NCBI RefSeq assembly: GCF_001704415.2
Contig: NC_030821.1
Coordinates: forward strand, 34,269,210 to 34,333,209
Reading direction: 5' to 3'
DNA length: 64,000 nucleotides
From: Capra hircus
Lineage: Eukaryota > Chordata > Mammalia > Artiodactyla > Bovidae
Positions 23,862 to 34,417 of this stretch are shown piece by piece; position 1 is the stretch's first letter, and the number at the start of each line of letters is the position of its first letter. The notes beneath the pieces were generated by a model. That model did no database searches, had not been told where the DNA came from, and saw only the letters and a list, made by a program, of their open reading frames with translations. Both the position numbers and the translations under genes were made by a program.

Positions 23862-24063
23862 GGGCTTCCCTGGTGGATCAGTGGTCAAGAATCTGCCTGC
23901 AATGATGCGGGTTTGATCCCTGAAGTGGGAAAATCCCTTGCAGTAGGAATTGGCAACCCTCTCCAGTATCCTTGCCTGGAGAATCCCACGGACAAAGGGG
24001 CCTGGTGGGCTACAATCCATGGGGTCACAAAGAGTCGGACACGACTGAGCAACTAAACAATAA
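23862..24063 (+). mobile_element. Bov-tA SINE
   Basis: The head is gggcttccctggtggatcag, the body 'ctccagtatccttgcctgga' and the end 'gtcggacacgactgagcaac'. A short deletion is visible in the 'caatgatgcgggtttg' part of the tRNA head. Confidence 0.9.
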
Positions 24064-25359
24064 CATTCAGATGTTGCTTCGAATGAGCCATTTGATAGCA
24101 AAGACAGGATCCCAGGTTGAAAGTGAAAGGGTCAAAGGGGACCTAACTGCCCAACTAGTTCTTCCAATCAAAAACAACCTTTTCTATCCCTTTATCTGTG
24201 CCTTCCCTACCCACCCCATTCCAAACCTACCAAGCTGAGGCATAAATGAGAAACACTGACAGGCCAAGGACACACGAAAACGAAATGCTGTTTAAGAGAT
24301 GGTGGCCAGTGCTGAGTAGCCTAAGAAAGAGAGACTCTGGAAATTAACGTGGAATTTGACTCTTCTTAATGTAATTAGACATATCTGGGTTTCTAAACTA
24401 CACTTTGGACAAGTGCAGAAATCTCCAGTGAAGAAATTCATCACAACATGTTTAGCTTATTTTGTCTTCTTGAGCTTCCCTTGTGGCTCAGCTGGTAAAG
24501 ATTCACCAGTTCGATTGAATCACTTCCAACTTTAGTAAAGAACACTCTGCTCCCATTTAAAGACTTAAATTCATACACTGCATTAAGGGATTGATTTTTG
24601 GTTTTGATTTTCCTACTGTGGAGGCCAACGATTAGACAGGAAATAAACCACCTTATAAAGGCCGGTCTTAAAAACTGCAACTTAACAAAGAGATGGTAAA
24701 GGTAAAACATCATACCCACATGATGTTTCTGCTTGAAGCCAGCGTGGATACCACTCATTACTTCTTTATCTTACTCAGTAGTATTAAGAAGGGTGCCTAC
24801 AACAGAGGGCAAAGAGCACTGGAGCCCTTTGTCTTGCAACAGGTACTTATTCCATTTCAGAATCGAAGCATTAGAATAAATGTTTTTAGTCAACCGTCTG
24901 TTTACTGGATGCTCTTTCTAGACCACGCGCAGTTCATAGCATGAACACAAAGACTCCACCTTTTATGGAGTTTGCGTGCTGGTGGCTCAGGTCCTACGAC
25001 AGCTCCTGTAGATGCCTGACTGATGTTGGGTCTCCTTTCACAGTGGAGTGCAGAGCTATTCTGAACACTCTATTCTGAACACTCACAAGCTCTCTCTCAC
25101 CTGCTCCAAGGCCATTCTGCACTGACTCTGACCTGTATCCACCCACCCCACCCCCCGCCACTGTCCCCACCCCCGCCCGGTCCATCTTCTTCTGGCGCTC
25201 ACTGTTTCTTAACCCTGGAATCCAGCATTGCTTGTCCCATGGCCCAGGGAGCCTCTTCTCCAGAAGACACATTCTTTTAGAAATAAGCAACCTAAACACA
25301 AACCTCAAATCCTTCCCACAGATCCACTCCATGAGATTTAAAAGAGATTTTGAAGTTAG
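24064..25359. other. Unique sequence with one SINE head remnant and a C-rich tract
   Basis: No gene is seen. The minus-strand open frame at 24994-25377 has no domain. A C-rich tract lies at 25139-25178. A weak L2-like antisense fragment is possible at 24840-24985. Confidence 0.4.
24470..24512 (+). mobile_element. Bov-tA head remnant
   Basis: 'gagcttcccttgtggctcag' and 'ctggtaaagattcaccagtt' match only the tRNA-like first ~43 bp. The rest of the SINE is missing. Confidence 0.65.
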
Positions 25360-25570
25360 ATCTGGATTCAAATGCAAACTCAGCTACTTTACTTTCTAGT
25401 TTTTTATCCTTTGGGAAAGCTATTTAACTTTACTGAGCTTACTTCTTCTTCAGAAAGGATAATAATACCAACCTCATACTTATGTTGTGAGAACTGAAGA
25501 TAATATTTATATGCATTTAGAATAGTTCCTGTCACTTAGAATTCTCTCAGTTAGTAATGTTACTATTAAC
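25360..25570 (+). mobile_element. MIR SINE
   Basis: It shows a MIR sense pattern: 'tggattcaaatgcaaactca', 'gggaaagctatttaacttta', 'aaaggataataataccaacc', 'tcatacttatgttgtgagaa' and 'gaatagttcctgtcacttag'. It is nearly full length. Confidence 0.7.
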
Positions 25571-25789
25571 AGGCAATTTTAATTTAGAGAGACCAATTCA
25601 TTTACACTGACTGGTCTTGTAATCTGGATAAGTCATTTTCACAATATTATAGAGACATTTTTGGTCAACGTGCAACTTTCATCATGGGTGCTGGTCAGGA
25701 AGGATATTCATTTACTTATTATGTAATAAATATACATTTTTATGTGTAAACTATTGTGATTTGGGCTAGAATTTAAGATCTACATATAT

Positions 25790-25945
25790 AAAGCATGTAT
25801 TCTATGCCAGGTATTGTATAACACATTACATCCATCAGTTCACTTAAATCCCACAGGCCATGATCATTCCTATTTTGCAGATAAGCAAACTGAGACTTAA
25901 AGAGATTAGAGAACTCACCCAAAACCAGCCCATTGGCTGGAAGTT
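25790..25945 (-). mobile_element. MIR SINE
   Basis: 'tctatgccaggtattgtata', 'cattcctattttgcagataa' and 'gcaaactgagacttaaagag' follow the antisense MIR core. With the sense MIR at 25360 the two lie about 220 bp apart in opposite orientation. Confidence 0.7.
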
Positions 25946-27030
25946 AGAGTTTTAGTCCACAACTACCTGACTGCCCAGCAGAGGGACAGATTAATCATGG
26001 CAAAATTGCAAGTTTACATTCTTTAGCTCATGATCTGAGCAAATTCAACCCAAAAAAATGGATATTGAGAGAAGTTCCAATTGTAGCCTAAATCCACAGG
26101 CCTCAATTTGAAGGAAACTGAGCTGAATTGCAAAAACATGAGGTTCTAACCAGGAGAAAATTCTATTTCAAACTGAAAGGCAAATAGCTTTAGATTCTTT
26201 CAGACCACATCACTCTAAGACCTGTGTTTATGATGTAGGTAAGGGTGGAAGGAGCTGGGAGATATGAATCTGCCGATAAAAACGACCTCTAGCTGTTCTT
26301 CAATAAGCCACAGATTTAGGCTCCGGTATTCGCCGCAGCTGTTGGCAGAAGGCAAAATGTTCTTTTACAGGCTGTTTGCTAGATGTGAATCAAAGTGACT
26401 TAGACTCAAGGCTGTCCCCTGGAGAAAGCAGAGGATGGTGAAGAGCCACAAAGCCATCTCATATTATCAAAGGCCACATGTGTTTCCCATTTAGAAGCAG
26501 GCCAGACAAGTAACACAAGGTAGAGTTGTTCTCTTGGGTTGTGGGATCTTGTCTGGCCTCCAGAAAGCTCTCATCCCCCCTGCCCTGATTCTATAGGGTC
26601 TCTTGGATGCTCTCAGCCTGTGCCTTAACCAATCCTTTTATCTGGAACTCACCTCGGCTACTTGCCATCTCCCTAAATAGTAGACTCGACTCTTCCGCTA
26701 AACTCTCCTTTAGAGAGAATTCTTCCTGCTTCTCTAGCAACTCCCTGGCACGAACTCCTTCCTAATTAATGGTCTCTGGTTTTAAACTCTCTTTTGTCAC
26801 TTACGGGCCCTTGTATGACTCTGGCAAGTCTGGCTTTCCACTGTGTTTTAAGACACCGTCTCTGGCCTCAGTTCCAGACCCAACCTGGATCATCTCTTCA
26901 GTTGAAGTTATAGAAACAGGAGAAATGTTTGAAGAAACACAGATGTACTATAATACCTGTAGGAAAGAGGGTCCAAGGAGCCCATGCCCATTGTCTTTAG
27001 ATAAGTTAAAGGCTACTGAATGGAAGAAAG
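25946..27030. other. Unique sequence, no gene seen
   Basis: No named repeat is seen. The part at about 26260-26420 is repeat-free with mixed composition. The frame at 26769-27035 has no domain. A CTCF-like but imperfect 'ccagcagagggacag' lies at 25975-25989. Confidence 0.4.
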
Positions 27031-27248
27031 TCTAGACTTCTCCAGTGGCTCACAGTAAAGAATCTACCTGCAATGTAGGAGACTGGGTTCAATCTCTGGA
27101 TCAGGAAGATTCCCCTGGAGGAGGCCATGGCAACCCACTCCAGTATTCTTCCCTGGAGAATCCCATGGACAGAGGAGCCGGGCGGACTACAGCCCATAGG
27201 GTTGCAAGGGGTTAGAGATGACTGAAGCGACTCAGCAGGCACGCACGT
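27031..27248 (+). mobile_element. Bov-tA SINE
   Basis: The head 'agacttctccagtggctcac' carries a small deletion. It is followed by 'aatctacctgcaatgtagg', the body 'ccactccagtattcttccct' and the end 'gatgactgaagcgactcagc'. Confidence 0.88.
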
Positions 27249-28189
27249 GGCTGTGGACGGAAACAATGGGGGAAACAGCCCTTTACTCAACATAGAGAAT
27301 TTTCTAGTAATTATGGTTGTCCGGCAGTGGAATATGCTGCCGCTGTAAGTAATGTTTCCCTATAGCTAAAGATATTCGAGCAAATATTTGATGACCACTT
27401 CTGGGGAATGTTGTAGAAGAGATTGAAGAATCAAATAAGAACTGGTCTAAGTACAACTAAGTCCCCATCAACCCTTGCAATACTGTGATTTTAGATACTG
27501 AAATTGTTCTTTTCAGCTAACAGGTAACAGTACAATTCAATAAAACCCCTTATTGGTGCAACATTTCATAAATTAATCTTTTTTTTGTTCTTTTTATGAA
27601 GAGGGTTCAGCATGCTGGGGAGTGCCGCTCATTTCCAGGGCAGTTGCTATTGTGAGGAGGGTGGAAACTCACATTGCTCTCCCAGACACAAACAAGTGCT
27701 TTCAGTGCCCTTTTCAAGAAGGATGAGGCGAAGGAGTCCCACAAGGGCGCTCTGTTAGAATCTCAGGAGAGAGTTCTGAGCATCAGACCCTGAATCCTGG
27801 CTATTGTGGGAGACGGCAGTTTGTTTGTTGCCTGGTTCCCACCTACGGTGGAAAATGTTTTTGATTTCAAGTTACCATCACTTAAAATGTCAAAACTATC
27901 TTCGCAGCACATAACCTGAGGCTATATTCAGAAACCAAATGAAATTCCACGGAAGCCACTCACACCGCTCAGTGGATGGTGAAGCCTCCCTTAAACAAAT
28001 GTTCCTTGCTCAGGGAATTTAGAACACAAGTAGAAACACTTCTCTTAAGTTAGTCACTCAACTTTACTGCCTGCTCTCTGCCTCAGACACCAAAGAGGCC
28101 ACGTGGCATTCCAACACCTTCAGCTTTAAGATGCTTATAATGATTCTTTAAGCTGTTATTTTACGGCAAAGGTTTTTATTACTAGAGTA
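27249..28189. other. Unique sequence, no gene seen
   Basis: No repeat or open frame of note is recognised. Confidence 0.4.
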
Positions 28190-28570
28190 TCTCCCTAAAG
28201 AACTGCGCCACTTCCATTTGATGGAATATTACACAGGCATTAAACACTGTGTTCCAGACTTCTCTCACAGTCCAGTGGTCAAGACTTCATTCTTCCAGTG
28301 CAGGGGGCGTGGGTTCAATCCTTGCCCGGGGAACTAAGAATCCACATGATGCATGGCATGGCCAAAAGACAAAGAGAAGAAACATCATGTTCATAAAGAG
28401 TTTATAATGACATGGAACTACACTAATGTTATCTTTGTCAAGCAGATAAAAACCAATGATGTATATTTACTAAGGAATAAAATCTATGCATTAAAGACAG
28501 ATTTCTGGTCAAGATGCCATGGTAAGTCCATTCATCATGGCCTGTGCTCTAAATGTATAAAATGATTAAT
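28190..28570 (+). mobile_element. Old L1 (L1M-type) fragment, split by a SINE
   Basis: Left of the SINE lies 'gatggaatattacacaggca', right of it 'catgttcataaagagttta' and 'taatgacatggaacta'. This is the well-known L1M 3' region line '...ggaatactatgcagcc...taaaaa...atgacatgg'. The join across the SINE is consistent. Confidence 0.6.
28255..28380 (+). mobile_element. CHR-type SINE inserted in L1
   Basis: The head 'agacttctctcacagtccag', then 'cttccagtgcagggggcgtg', 'gggttcaatccttgcc', 'ggggaactaagaatccacat' and a short 'ggccaaaagacaaag' end. The host L1 continues on both sides. Confidence 0.85.
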
Positions 28571-28984
28571 AAAATATAAGAAAGGAAAATCAAGAAGGCA
28601 AAGATGCTTAAAAAACAAGATAAAGACATTTGTATATCTGTGGTCTACAGATGGGGCAGAAATGCAAAATGCAGTCCTAGGAGGGACTGAAATCATAGGT
28701 CTGGTGGGATCTGGGTTCAGCAGCAGTAGGTAGAGGTTTGTCTCCTAAGGGGTACAGGGGGATGGGATCACAAGTCAGGCTCACTGCTGGTGTCAGGGAT
28801 GGACTAGAGTGGCTTCTCTCAATCTCTTCACTCCAGAGGAGGCACAAAAGGAACAGTTCAAGCTAAACTCTGGAGCAAATGCATATCCACAAATGTGAGT
28901 CCAAGAAGGTTGGAAGAAGCAGCTGCCAATTCACCTACCCTCTGCCCCTGCAATGGAGCCACAACACTGCCAACATCACCCAGG
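28571..28984. other. Unique or very old sequence
   Basis: Nothing is named with confidence. It may be more of an old L1, given the A-rich text at 28560-28640. Confidence 0.3.
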
Positions 28985-29396
28985 GTTCTAGGGCTGTCAT
29001 AACGAAGTATCACCCGGGGTGGCTTAAACCAACAGAAATGTATTCTCGCACAGTGTTGGAGGCTAGACGTCCAAAGTGTCAGCAGAGTCTGCTGCCTCTG
29101 AAAGCCCTGGGGAAGACTCTTTCCTCACCTCCTCTAGCTTCCAGTGGCTCCCGAAGTCCCTTGGTTTATGGTGGTATAACTCCACTCTCTGCCTCCATCT
29201 TCACATAATTATTTTCTCTTGTGAGTGTCTCTGTGTCTAAATCTGCCTCTCTCTAACAAAACATCAGCTACTAGATGACCTCATCTTGATTACATCTGCA
29301 AAGACCTTATTTCCAAGTAAGATCACACTCACAGGAACCAGGGTTAGGATTCCAACATATCTTCTTAGGGCACATGGTTTTACTCACAAAACACCA
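28985..29396 (-). mobile_element. MLT1-type MaLR LTR
   Basis: On plus it begins 'cagggttctagggctgtcat' and 'ggtggcttaaaccaacagaa', passes 'ggaggctagacgtccaaagt', and ends with 'gattacatctgcaaagacct', 'tatttccaagtaagatcac' and 'gggttaggattccaacatat'. Read in reverse this is the order of a MLT1-type solo LTR. The subfamily is not assigned. Confidence 0.65.
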
Positions 29397-29439
29397 TGAG
29401 GCAGGAATCCATGCAACTGCCTTCATCAGGCCTGGCTAT

Positions 29440-30411
29440 GGCTGGGGGACTCAAAGAAATGAATGAAGCAAACTGCAAAACCACGAGAGAGAAATAAACC
29501 AAACTAAAATCCCCTCTACTCAGAAAGAGCACAGAAAAAGATTTTTCAAAGTGCGTGGGGAAATATAGTGCCAAAAATGATAGCCAACAGATAAATAACT
29601 TGAATACAAATGTACTCCAATATGAAAATGATTTTATAGAAATATCAAAGACTTTAAATTGAAGTACATTAGAGAAGAAAATGGATGCCAACATGTCCAT
29701 TAAAAACTATAAGGACCCAAGAAGCAGCCGGAAATCAAAAAAGAGTAAGAAGCTATGAAGAAGGACCACTGAAGCCTAAAATAAATGAAAATTGTGGTCA
29801 TTGAAATAAGAATGCCATCACAGGATAAGCCTTGGACTGTTCCTAGTTGAAGAGAGAATTCATTCATTAGAGACGGTCTTGAGCGAGTCACCCAGAAGAT
29901 GACACAGAAAGACAAAATGTTTTCTTTTTTTTAAATTAGGACAACTAAGAGCTTTTGAAAAGAGAATGAGAGTCTCCAGTATTTAACAGCAGTCCCCAAA
30001 GGAGGGGCTTCCCAGGCAGCTCAAACTGTAAACAATCTGCCTGCAATGCTGGAGACCTGGGCTTGATCCCTGTGCCAGGAAGATCCCCTAGAGAAGGGCA
30101 TGGCAACCTACTCCGGTATTCTTGCCTGGAGAATCCCATGGACAGAGAAGCCTGGCAGGGTCCAGCCCATCGGGTTGCACAGAGTTGGACACGACTGAGC
30201 GACTTTCACTTCACTTCACCTCCACAAAGTAGAGACCACAGGCACTGGCAAAGAAGCAACATCTGAAATGACATTTGCTGAGAACCTCAAAGTGAAACAA
30301 GGTGAGTTCTCAGAGCAGTAATGCCTTCTGATAACATAAAAATAAATCCAGACTGGCAGGACATTAAGGATCAGGGAATCATCTCAAAAGGGGCAGAGAG
30401 AAGATACGGAG
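29440..30411 (+). mobile_element. Old L1 / HAL1 ORF1-region fragment, split by a SINE
   Basis: The A-rich text resembles the L1 or HAL1 ORF1 region, for instance 'gagcgagtcacccagaagat', 'gacacagaaagacaaaatg' and, after the SINE, 'gaagcaacatctgaaatgac' and 'tttgctgagaacctc'. No open frame survives. The BovB at 30412 cuts its right end. Confidence 0.5.
30006..30219 (+). mobile_element. Bov-tA SINE inserted in old L1
   Basis: The head is ggcttcccaggcagctcaaa, the body 'ggtattcttgcctggagaat' and the end 'gttggacacgactgagcgac', with 'tttcacttcacttcacc'. TCCCCAAAG (29993-30001) and TCCACAAAG (30221-30229) are a likely target duplication with one change. Confidence 0.9.
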
Positions 30412-31328
30412 TACACCCTGATTATTTAACTTCTATGCAGAGTACGTCATGAGAAACGCTGGACTGGAAGAAACACTGGACTGGAAGAAACACAAGCTGG
30501 AATCAAGATTGCCAGGAGAGATATCAGTAACCTCAGATATGCAGATGACACCACCCTTATGGCAGAAAGTGAAGAGGAACTAAAAAGCCTATTGATGAAA
30601 GTGAAAGAGGAGAGTGAAAAAGTTGGCTTTAAGCTCAACATTCAGAAAACGAAGATCATGGCATCCGGTCCCATCACTTCATGGTAAATAGATGGGGAAA
30701 CAGTGGACAGTGTCAGACTTGATTTTGGGGGGCTCCAAAATCACTGCAGATGGTGACTGCAGCCATGAAATTAAAAGATGCTTACTCCTTGGAAGGAAAT
30801 CTATGACCAACCTAGATAGTATATTCAAAAGCAGAGACATTACTTTGCCTACTAAGGTCTGTCTAGTCAAGGCTATGGTTTTTCCTGTGGTCATGTATGG
30901 ATGTGAGAGTTGGACTGTGAAGAAGGCTGAGCGCCGAAGAATTAATGCTTTTGAACTGTGTTGTTGGAGAAGACTCTTGAGAGTCCCTTGGACTGCAAGG
31001 AGATCCAACCAGTCCATTCTGAAGGAGATCAGCCCTGGGATTTCTTTGGAAGGAATGATGCTAAAGCTGAAACTCCAGTACTTTGACCACCTCATGCGAA
31101 GAGTTGACTCATTGGAAAAGACTCTGATGCTGGGAGGGGTTGGGGGCAGGAGGAGAAGGGGACGACAGAGGATGAGATGGCTGGATGGCATCACTGACTC
31201 GATGGGCGTGAGTCTGAGTGAACTCCAGGAGGTGGTGATGGACAGGGAGGCCTGGCGTGCTGGGATTAATGGGGGTCCCAAAGAGTTGGACAGGACTGAG
31301 CGACTGAACTGAACTGAACTGAACTGAA
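30412..31328 (+). mobile_element. BovB (RTE) LINE, 5'-truncated copy with an internal 17-bp duplication
   Basis: The element carries the end of the reverse transcriptase (YADD catalytic box at 30538-30549), the C-terminal polyprotein region with the 'CESWTVKKAE' block near 30903-30932, and a (CTGAA)n tail at 31303-31328. It is not functional. A 17-bp tandem duplication (30461-30477 / 30478-30494) shifts the frame, and a TAA replaces a glycine codon near 30686. The open stretch at 30692-31312 is only the C-terminal part, and its long antisense frame (30679-31548) is a shadow. The 5' break is at 'caccctgattattta', almost the same point as in the copy at 34418. Confidence 0.93.
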
Positions 31329-31449
31329 CACACAAATGAGCAAGAACTTGCCCTCTAGAGGGCTTCCAAGCAAGCAGCGTAGATGGCGCGGAACAGAGCA
31401 GTGGCACCCACAAAGCGCTGAGGGTGGGGGAAGCACTGGTCCAGATAGG

Positions 31450-31723
31450 AGAGACTTCCTGTGGTCCGGCGTCTAGGAGCCCACCTGCCAATGCCGGGGA
31501 CATGGGTCTGATCCCTGGTCCGGAAGGATTCCACACGTTGCGGAGCAACTGAGCCCATGCGCCACAACTACCACGCCCACACCCTGCAGTTAATTACTGA
31601 GGCCCGCACACCCTAGAGCCTGTGCTCTGCACCAAGAGAAGCCCCCCTGCTCGCTGCAACTAGAGGAAACACAGCACAGCAACGGAGACCCAGTGCAGCC
31701 ACAAATAAATGGAGGGAAAAAAA
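31450..31723 (+). mobile_element. CHR-type SINE, long form
   Basis: The head 'agacttcctgtggtccggcg' is followed by 'gggtctgatccctggtcc', then the extended body 'gagcaactgagcccatgcgc', 'gcccgcacaccctagagcct' and 'gtgctctgcaccaagagaag'. The end is 'acccagtgcagccacaaata'. This is the fullest CHR copy in the window. Confidence 0.88.
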
Positions 31724-33045
31724 TCCAGACAGCAGTGTAATGGTGGAAGGTTGAAAAATGGTTGGCTTCTGGAAATATTATGAAGGTAGAGATAAGCAGT
31801 CTGTTGATCATTACCTATAAGCTGAGAGAGAGACTAAATTCTACACTTGATTTTCACCCACCCCTCCAGGACATGACCAGTGTTTCTCCGTGTCTTCCTA
31901 ATCCGCAAGCCACGCTCTAGGCAGAGCGGCCCTTTCTATGGTCCTCCGGGAGGCAGAGCTCGGCTGCCCCTCACCCAGTCCTCATGGCTGAGAGAGCCTG
32001 AGAAACGAACTTGGAGGAAAAAAAAACAAGCCTTAAAAAGGTTCAAACTCTGACTTGTGTAACACCATCTGCCAAATATAAAGACAAGCATGAGAGAAGC
32101 TATTTCTATCTCTTCGATTGCTTTTACTTAAACGCACAGAGGTCCTGGAGGAGAAATGCTACCTGAAGCGCCCTGTATAATCTCTGTCTCTCCCGTCTCC
32201 ACTGCCTGCATGATAATCAAACATTTGCCAAGAGGAAGGAGAGCACCGTGCAACAAGATACAATGTACTCTTTGAAAACTCTATCCCCTGCCCACGACCC
32301 TCTGAAGGATGCAACTGCAGACAACTGCTTTATCAAGGCGCTTCATAGGCAGTAATTACTCTAGCATTAGAGATTAAAAACAAAAACTAGCTACATCCCT
32401 ATCTGGTTTTTGGTTCTCACAGTTTCTTTTTTCCTTAGTAAACACCGTGGTTAACTGAGGAAGGGAACGTTTCATTTCAAATCCTAACCAGACCTCAGTA
32501 CTTGGAACTAAAGTTATAGTCTAAAGAAAAAGAAAAAAAATTCACATTATCATTTTATATCTTTTTCATTTGAAAGCATGTTCTAAAATGGATAAACTAG
32601 CCAAACAGTTTAATATTTCAGAGGGAAAAAGAAAAAAAAAGACAAAGAGCCATTTTAGATAAGGGGGAGGGGAGAATACTTACTATAGGTTGTTGGCAGG
32701 CAGCCACGCTGTGCACGTTTTTACATTTTTAAACAGTACTTACCCAATGCTCTCCTTAATCCCATTAAATGAAAACTTTCTCTAATTTTAAAATTAAATT
32801 TCCTGTATTTCCTGATAGGTTTCCAAGTTCTTCTCCCTCCCTCCTCGTCTCTGAGTCCCAGGGTATTTCTACAAGAAGAGGGGTATTAGCCTCCTGGACA
32901 GATTCCACTTGGCATAATTGCCCTTGGCGTCGCTTTACCCCCTTGGGGTTTTCCACTGGGCACAGACTGTTCCCTTACTTCCTGTCCGGAAGTAGGGGAA
33001 GTATTGCCCTAAAGCTGCAGCTATGAGGCTGTGACCATTCCCCCC
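31724..33045. other. Unique sequence, no gene seen
   Basis: No dispersed repeat is named. The stretch at about 32040-32400 is repeat-free. Purine runs lie at 32524-32541 and 32622-32645. Overlapping frames at 32765-33026 on both strands are chance. Confidence 0.4.
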
Positions 33046-33059
33046 GCCACTGGGGGGCG
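33046..33059 (+). promoter_or_regulatory. Putative CTCF-binding motif (one mismatch)
   Basis: GCCACTGGGGGGCG follows the CTCF core pattern CCASYAGRKGGCRS except for G in place of A at the sixth core base. It reads in the plus direction. It is a sequence match only; occupancy is unknown. Confidence 0.4.
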
Positions 33060-33224
33060 TGCTTCAGACACGTACTAGTCAATAATACAAGCATTGTACT
33101 CCAAACTTCTTTAATCCCTCACTCGAAACATAAATAGATTTTGAGCACACAACTTCAACATGTATATATTTATTTATAAACTACATCCTTCTGAACTACA
33201 TCGTATACAAATAAGTTGCATGTT

Positions 33225-33434
33225 TTTGCTCAGTGGCTTCAGTCGTGTCTGACTCTTTGCTACCCTATGGACCGCCAGGCTCCTTTATCCATGGGCTTCT
33301 CCAAGCAAGAATATTGGAGTGGGTTGCCGTTCTGCCTCTAGGGCATCTTCCCGACCTAGGGATCTAACCGCCTCTCTATGTCTCTTGTATTGGCAATCAG
33401 GTTCTTTACCACTAGTGCCACTTGGGAAGCTCCC
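33225..33434 (-). mobile_element. Bov-tA SINE with target-site duplication
   Basis: In reverse it shows 'gcttcagtcgtgtctgactc', the body 'gcaagaatattggagtgggt' and the tRNA head 'gttctttaccactagtgcca'. ATAAGTTGCATG (33211-33222) and ATAAGTTGTATG (33435-33446) are a 12-bp target duplication with one change. Confidence 0.92.
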
Positions 33435-33446
33435 ATAAGTTGTATG

Positions 33447-34327
33447 ATTCTATAAAGTATAATGAAAAACAGAAATTAAATAGTATTTTAATATGTTTTA
33501 TTTTAATAATAGGACAAATTATTATTAATAATATTTTAATGCAAGCAAAGGGAGTGAGAATCTGACACTACTTTTTAAAATTTTGCTGATACTGCAATTC
33601 AATGATGTGTTTGTCAGTTCTGGGTATTTGGGTTCCTAATTTATTGCTGAAAATGATGCCTCCTAAAGATACATATATCCCAGTGGAAAAAGGGCATCAC
33701 TGACTATACTTGTATAACCATGACTATTATTTATGGTATTAATTATACAAAGGTTTTGCTTGAAATTCAGCTAGTAAGTTTCCATCTTCCCTGATGCCAC
33801 TCATTTTTGTTTGCAAACTAATTGGAAAATACTTCATTTTTATGTTTCACAAATGGGTTTAAAACCCACTGAAACTCTAGACTTTCAAGCAGGTTAGAAA
33901 ACTCTGTTATAAATGTTGTTTAATAGGCACGTATAAGAATTTTTGTAGACAAAACATATAATCATTTTGGAGACAAAAACATACCAAAAACAATCTAGTT
34001 TCTAAACTTGCATCTTTAAAACACTCCATGGTAAGAATTTATTTTGAAAATAGGTTATTTCTTATTTACTTTCAAAATAAATAACACTTATTTAAAGGGT
34101 CATATCAAATATATTTCCAAAAATATCTCTTTGGTAGCATTTTAGTGAGGGCCACTTGATATAAATTTGAAACTCATATGACTTTGTAAAAACAAACAAA
34201 ACAAATCAAACAGCAATTTATCTTTATAATTGATAACAAAAAATTTGTAATATGATAATTGTTGAAACTCTGCAGTACAAAATATGGGCATTCATCATCT
34301 CAATAAAAAATGTTAAATTTCTACTGT
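33447..34327. other. Unique AT-rich sequence, no gene seen
   Basis: The interval is very AT-rich, with short repeated TTTAAT and ATTTTA words at 33480-33545. No open frame or repeat is named. Confidence 0.4.
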
Positions 34328-34407
34328 ATTGTATTAGTCAAGGTTTTCCAGAGAACTAACAAAATACATTGAGAGAAAGAGATTTATTTTAAGAAAATGG
34401 CTCACAC
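34328..34407 (-). mobile_element. Ancient MaLR-like LTR, left part
   Basis: 'tgtattagtcaaggttttcc' with 'cagagaactaac', 'agagatttattttaagaaaa' and 'tggctcacaca' is the reversed 3' end of a common ancient LTR ('...ccctgactaatac'). It continues at 35502 after the BovB pieces. The family name is not certain. Confidence 0.55.
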
Positions 34408-34417
34408 AATTTGTGGA

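Noticed and set aside
24994..25377. 127-codon minus-strand frame
   Set aside because: Its middle is a glycine-rich run produced by the C-rich tract. No homology is recognised.
25974..25990. CTCF-like ccagcagagggacag
   Set aside because: The conserved C of the GGC part is replaced by A, a position that matters in the CTCF core. It is too weak to list as a site.
30679..31548. 289-codon minus-strand open frame
   Set aside because: It is the antisense of a BovB copy and runs on through its flank. Equivalent antisense frames appear in every BovB copy here, so they reflect the element's composition.
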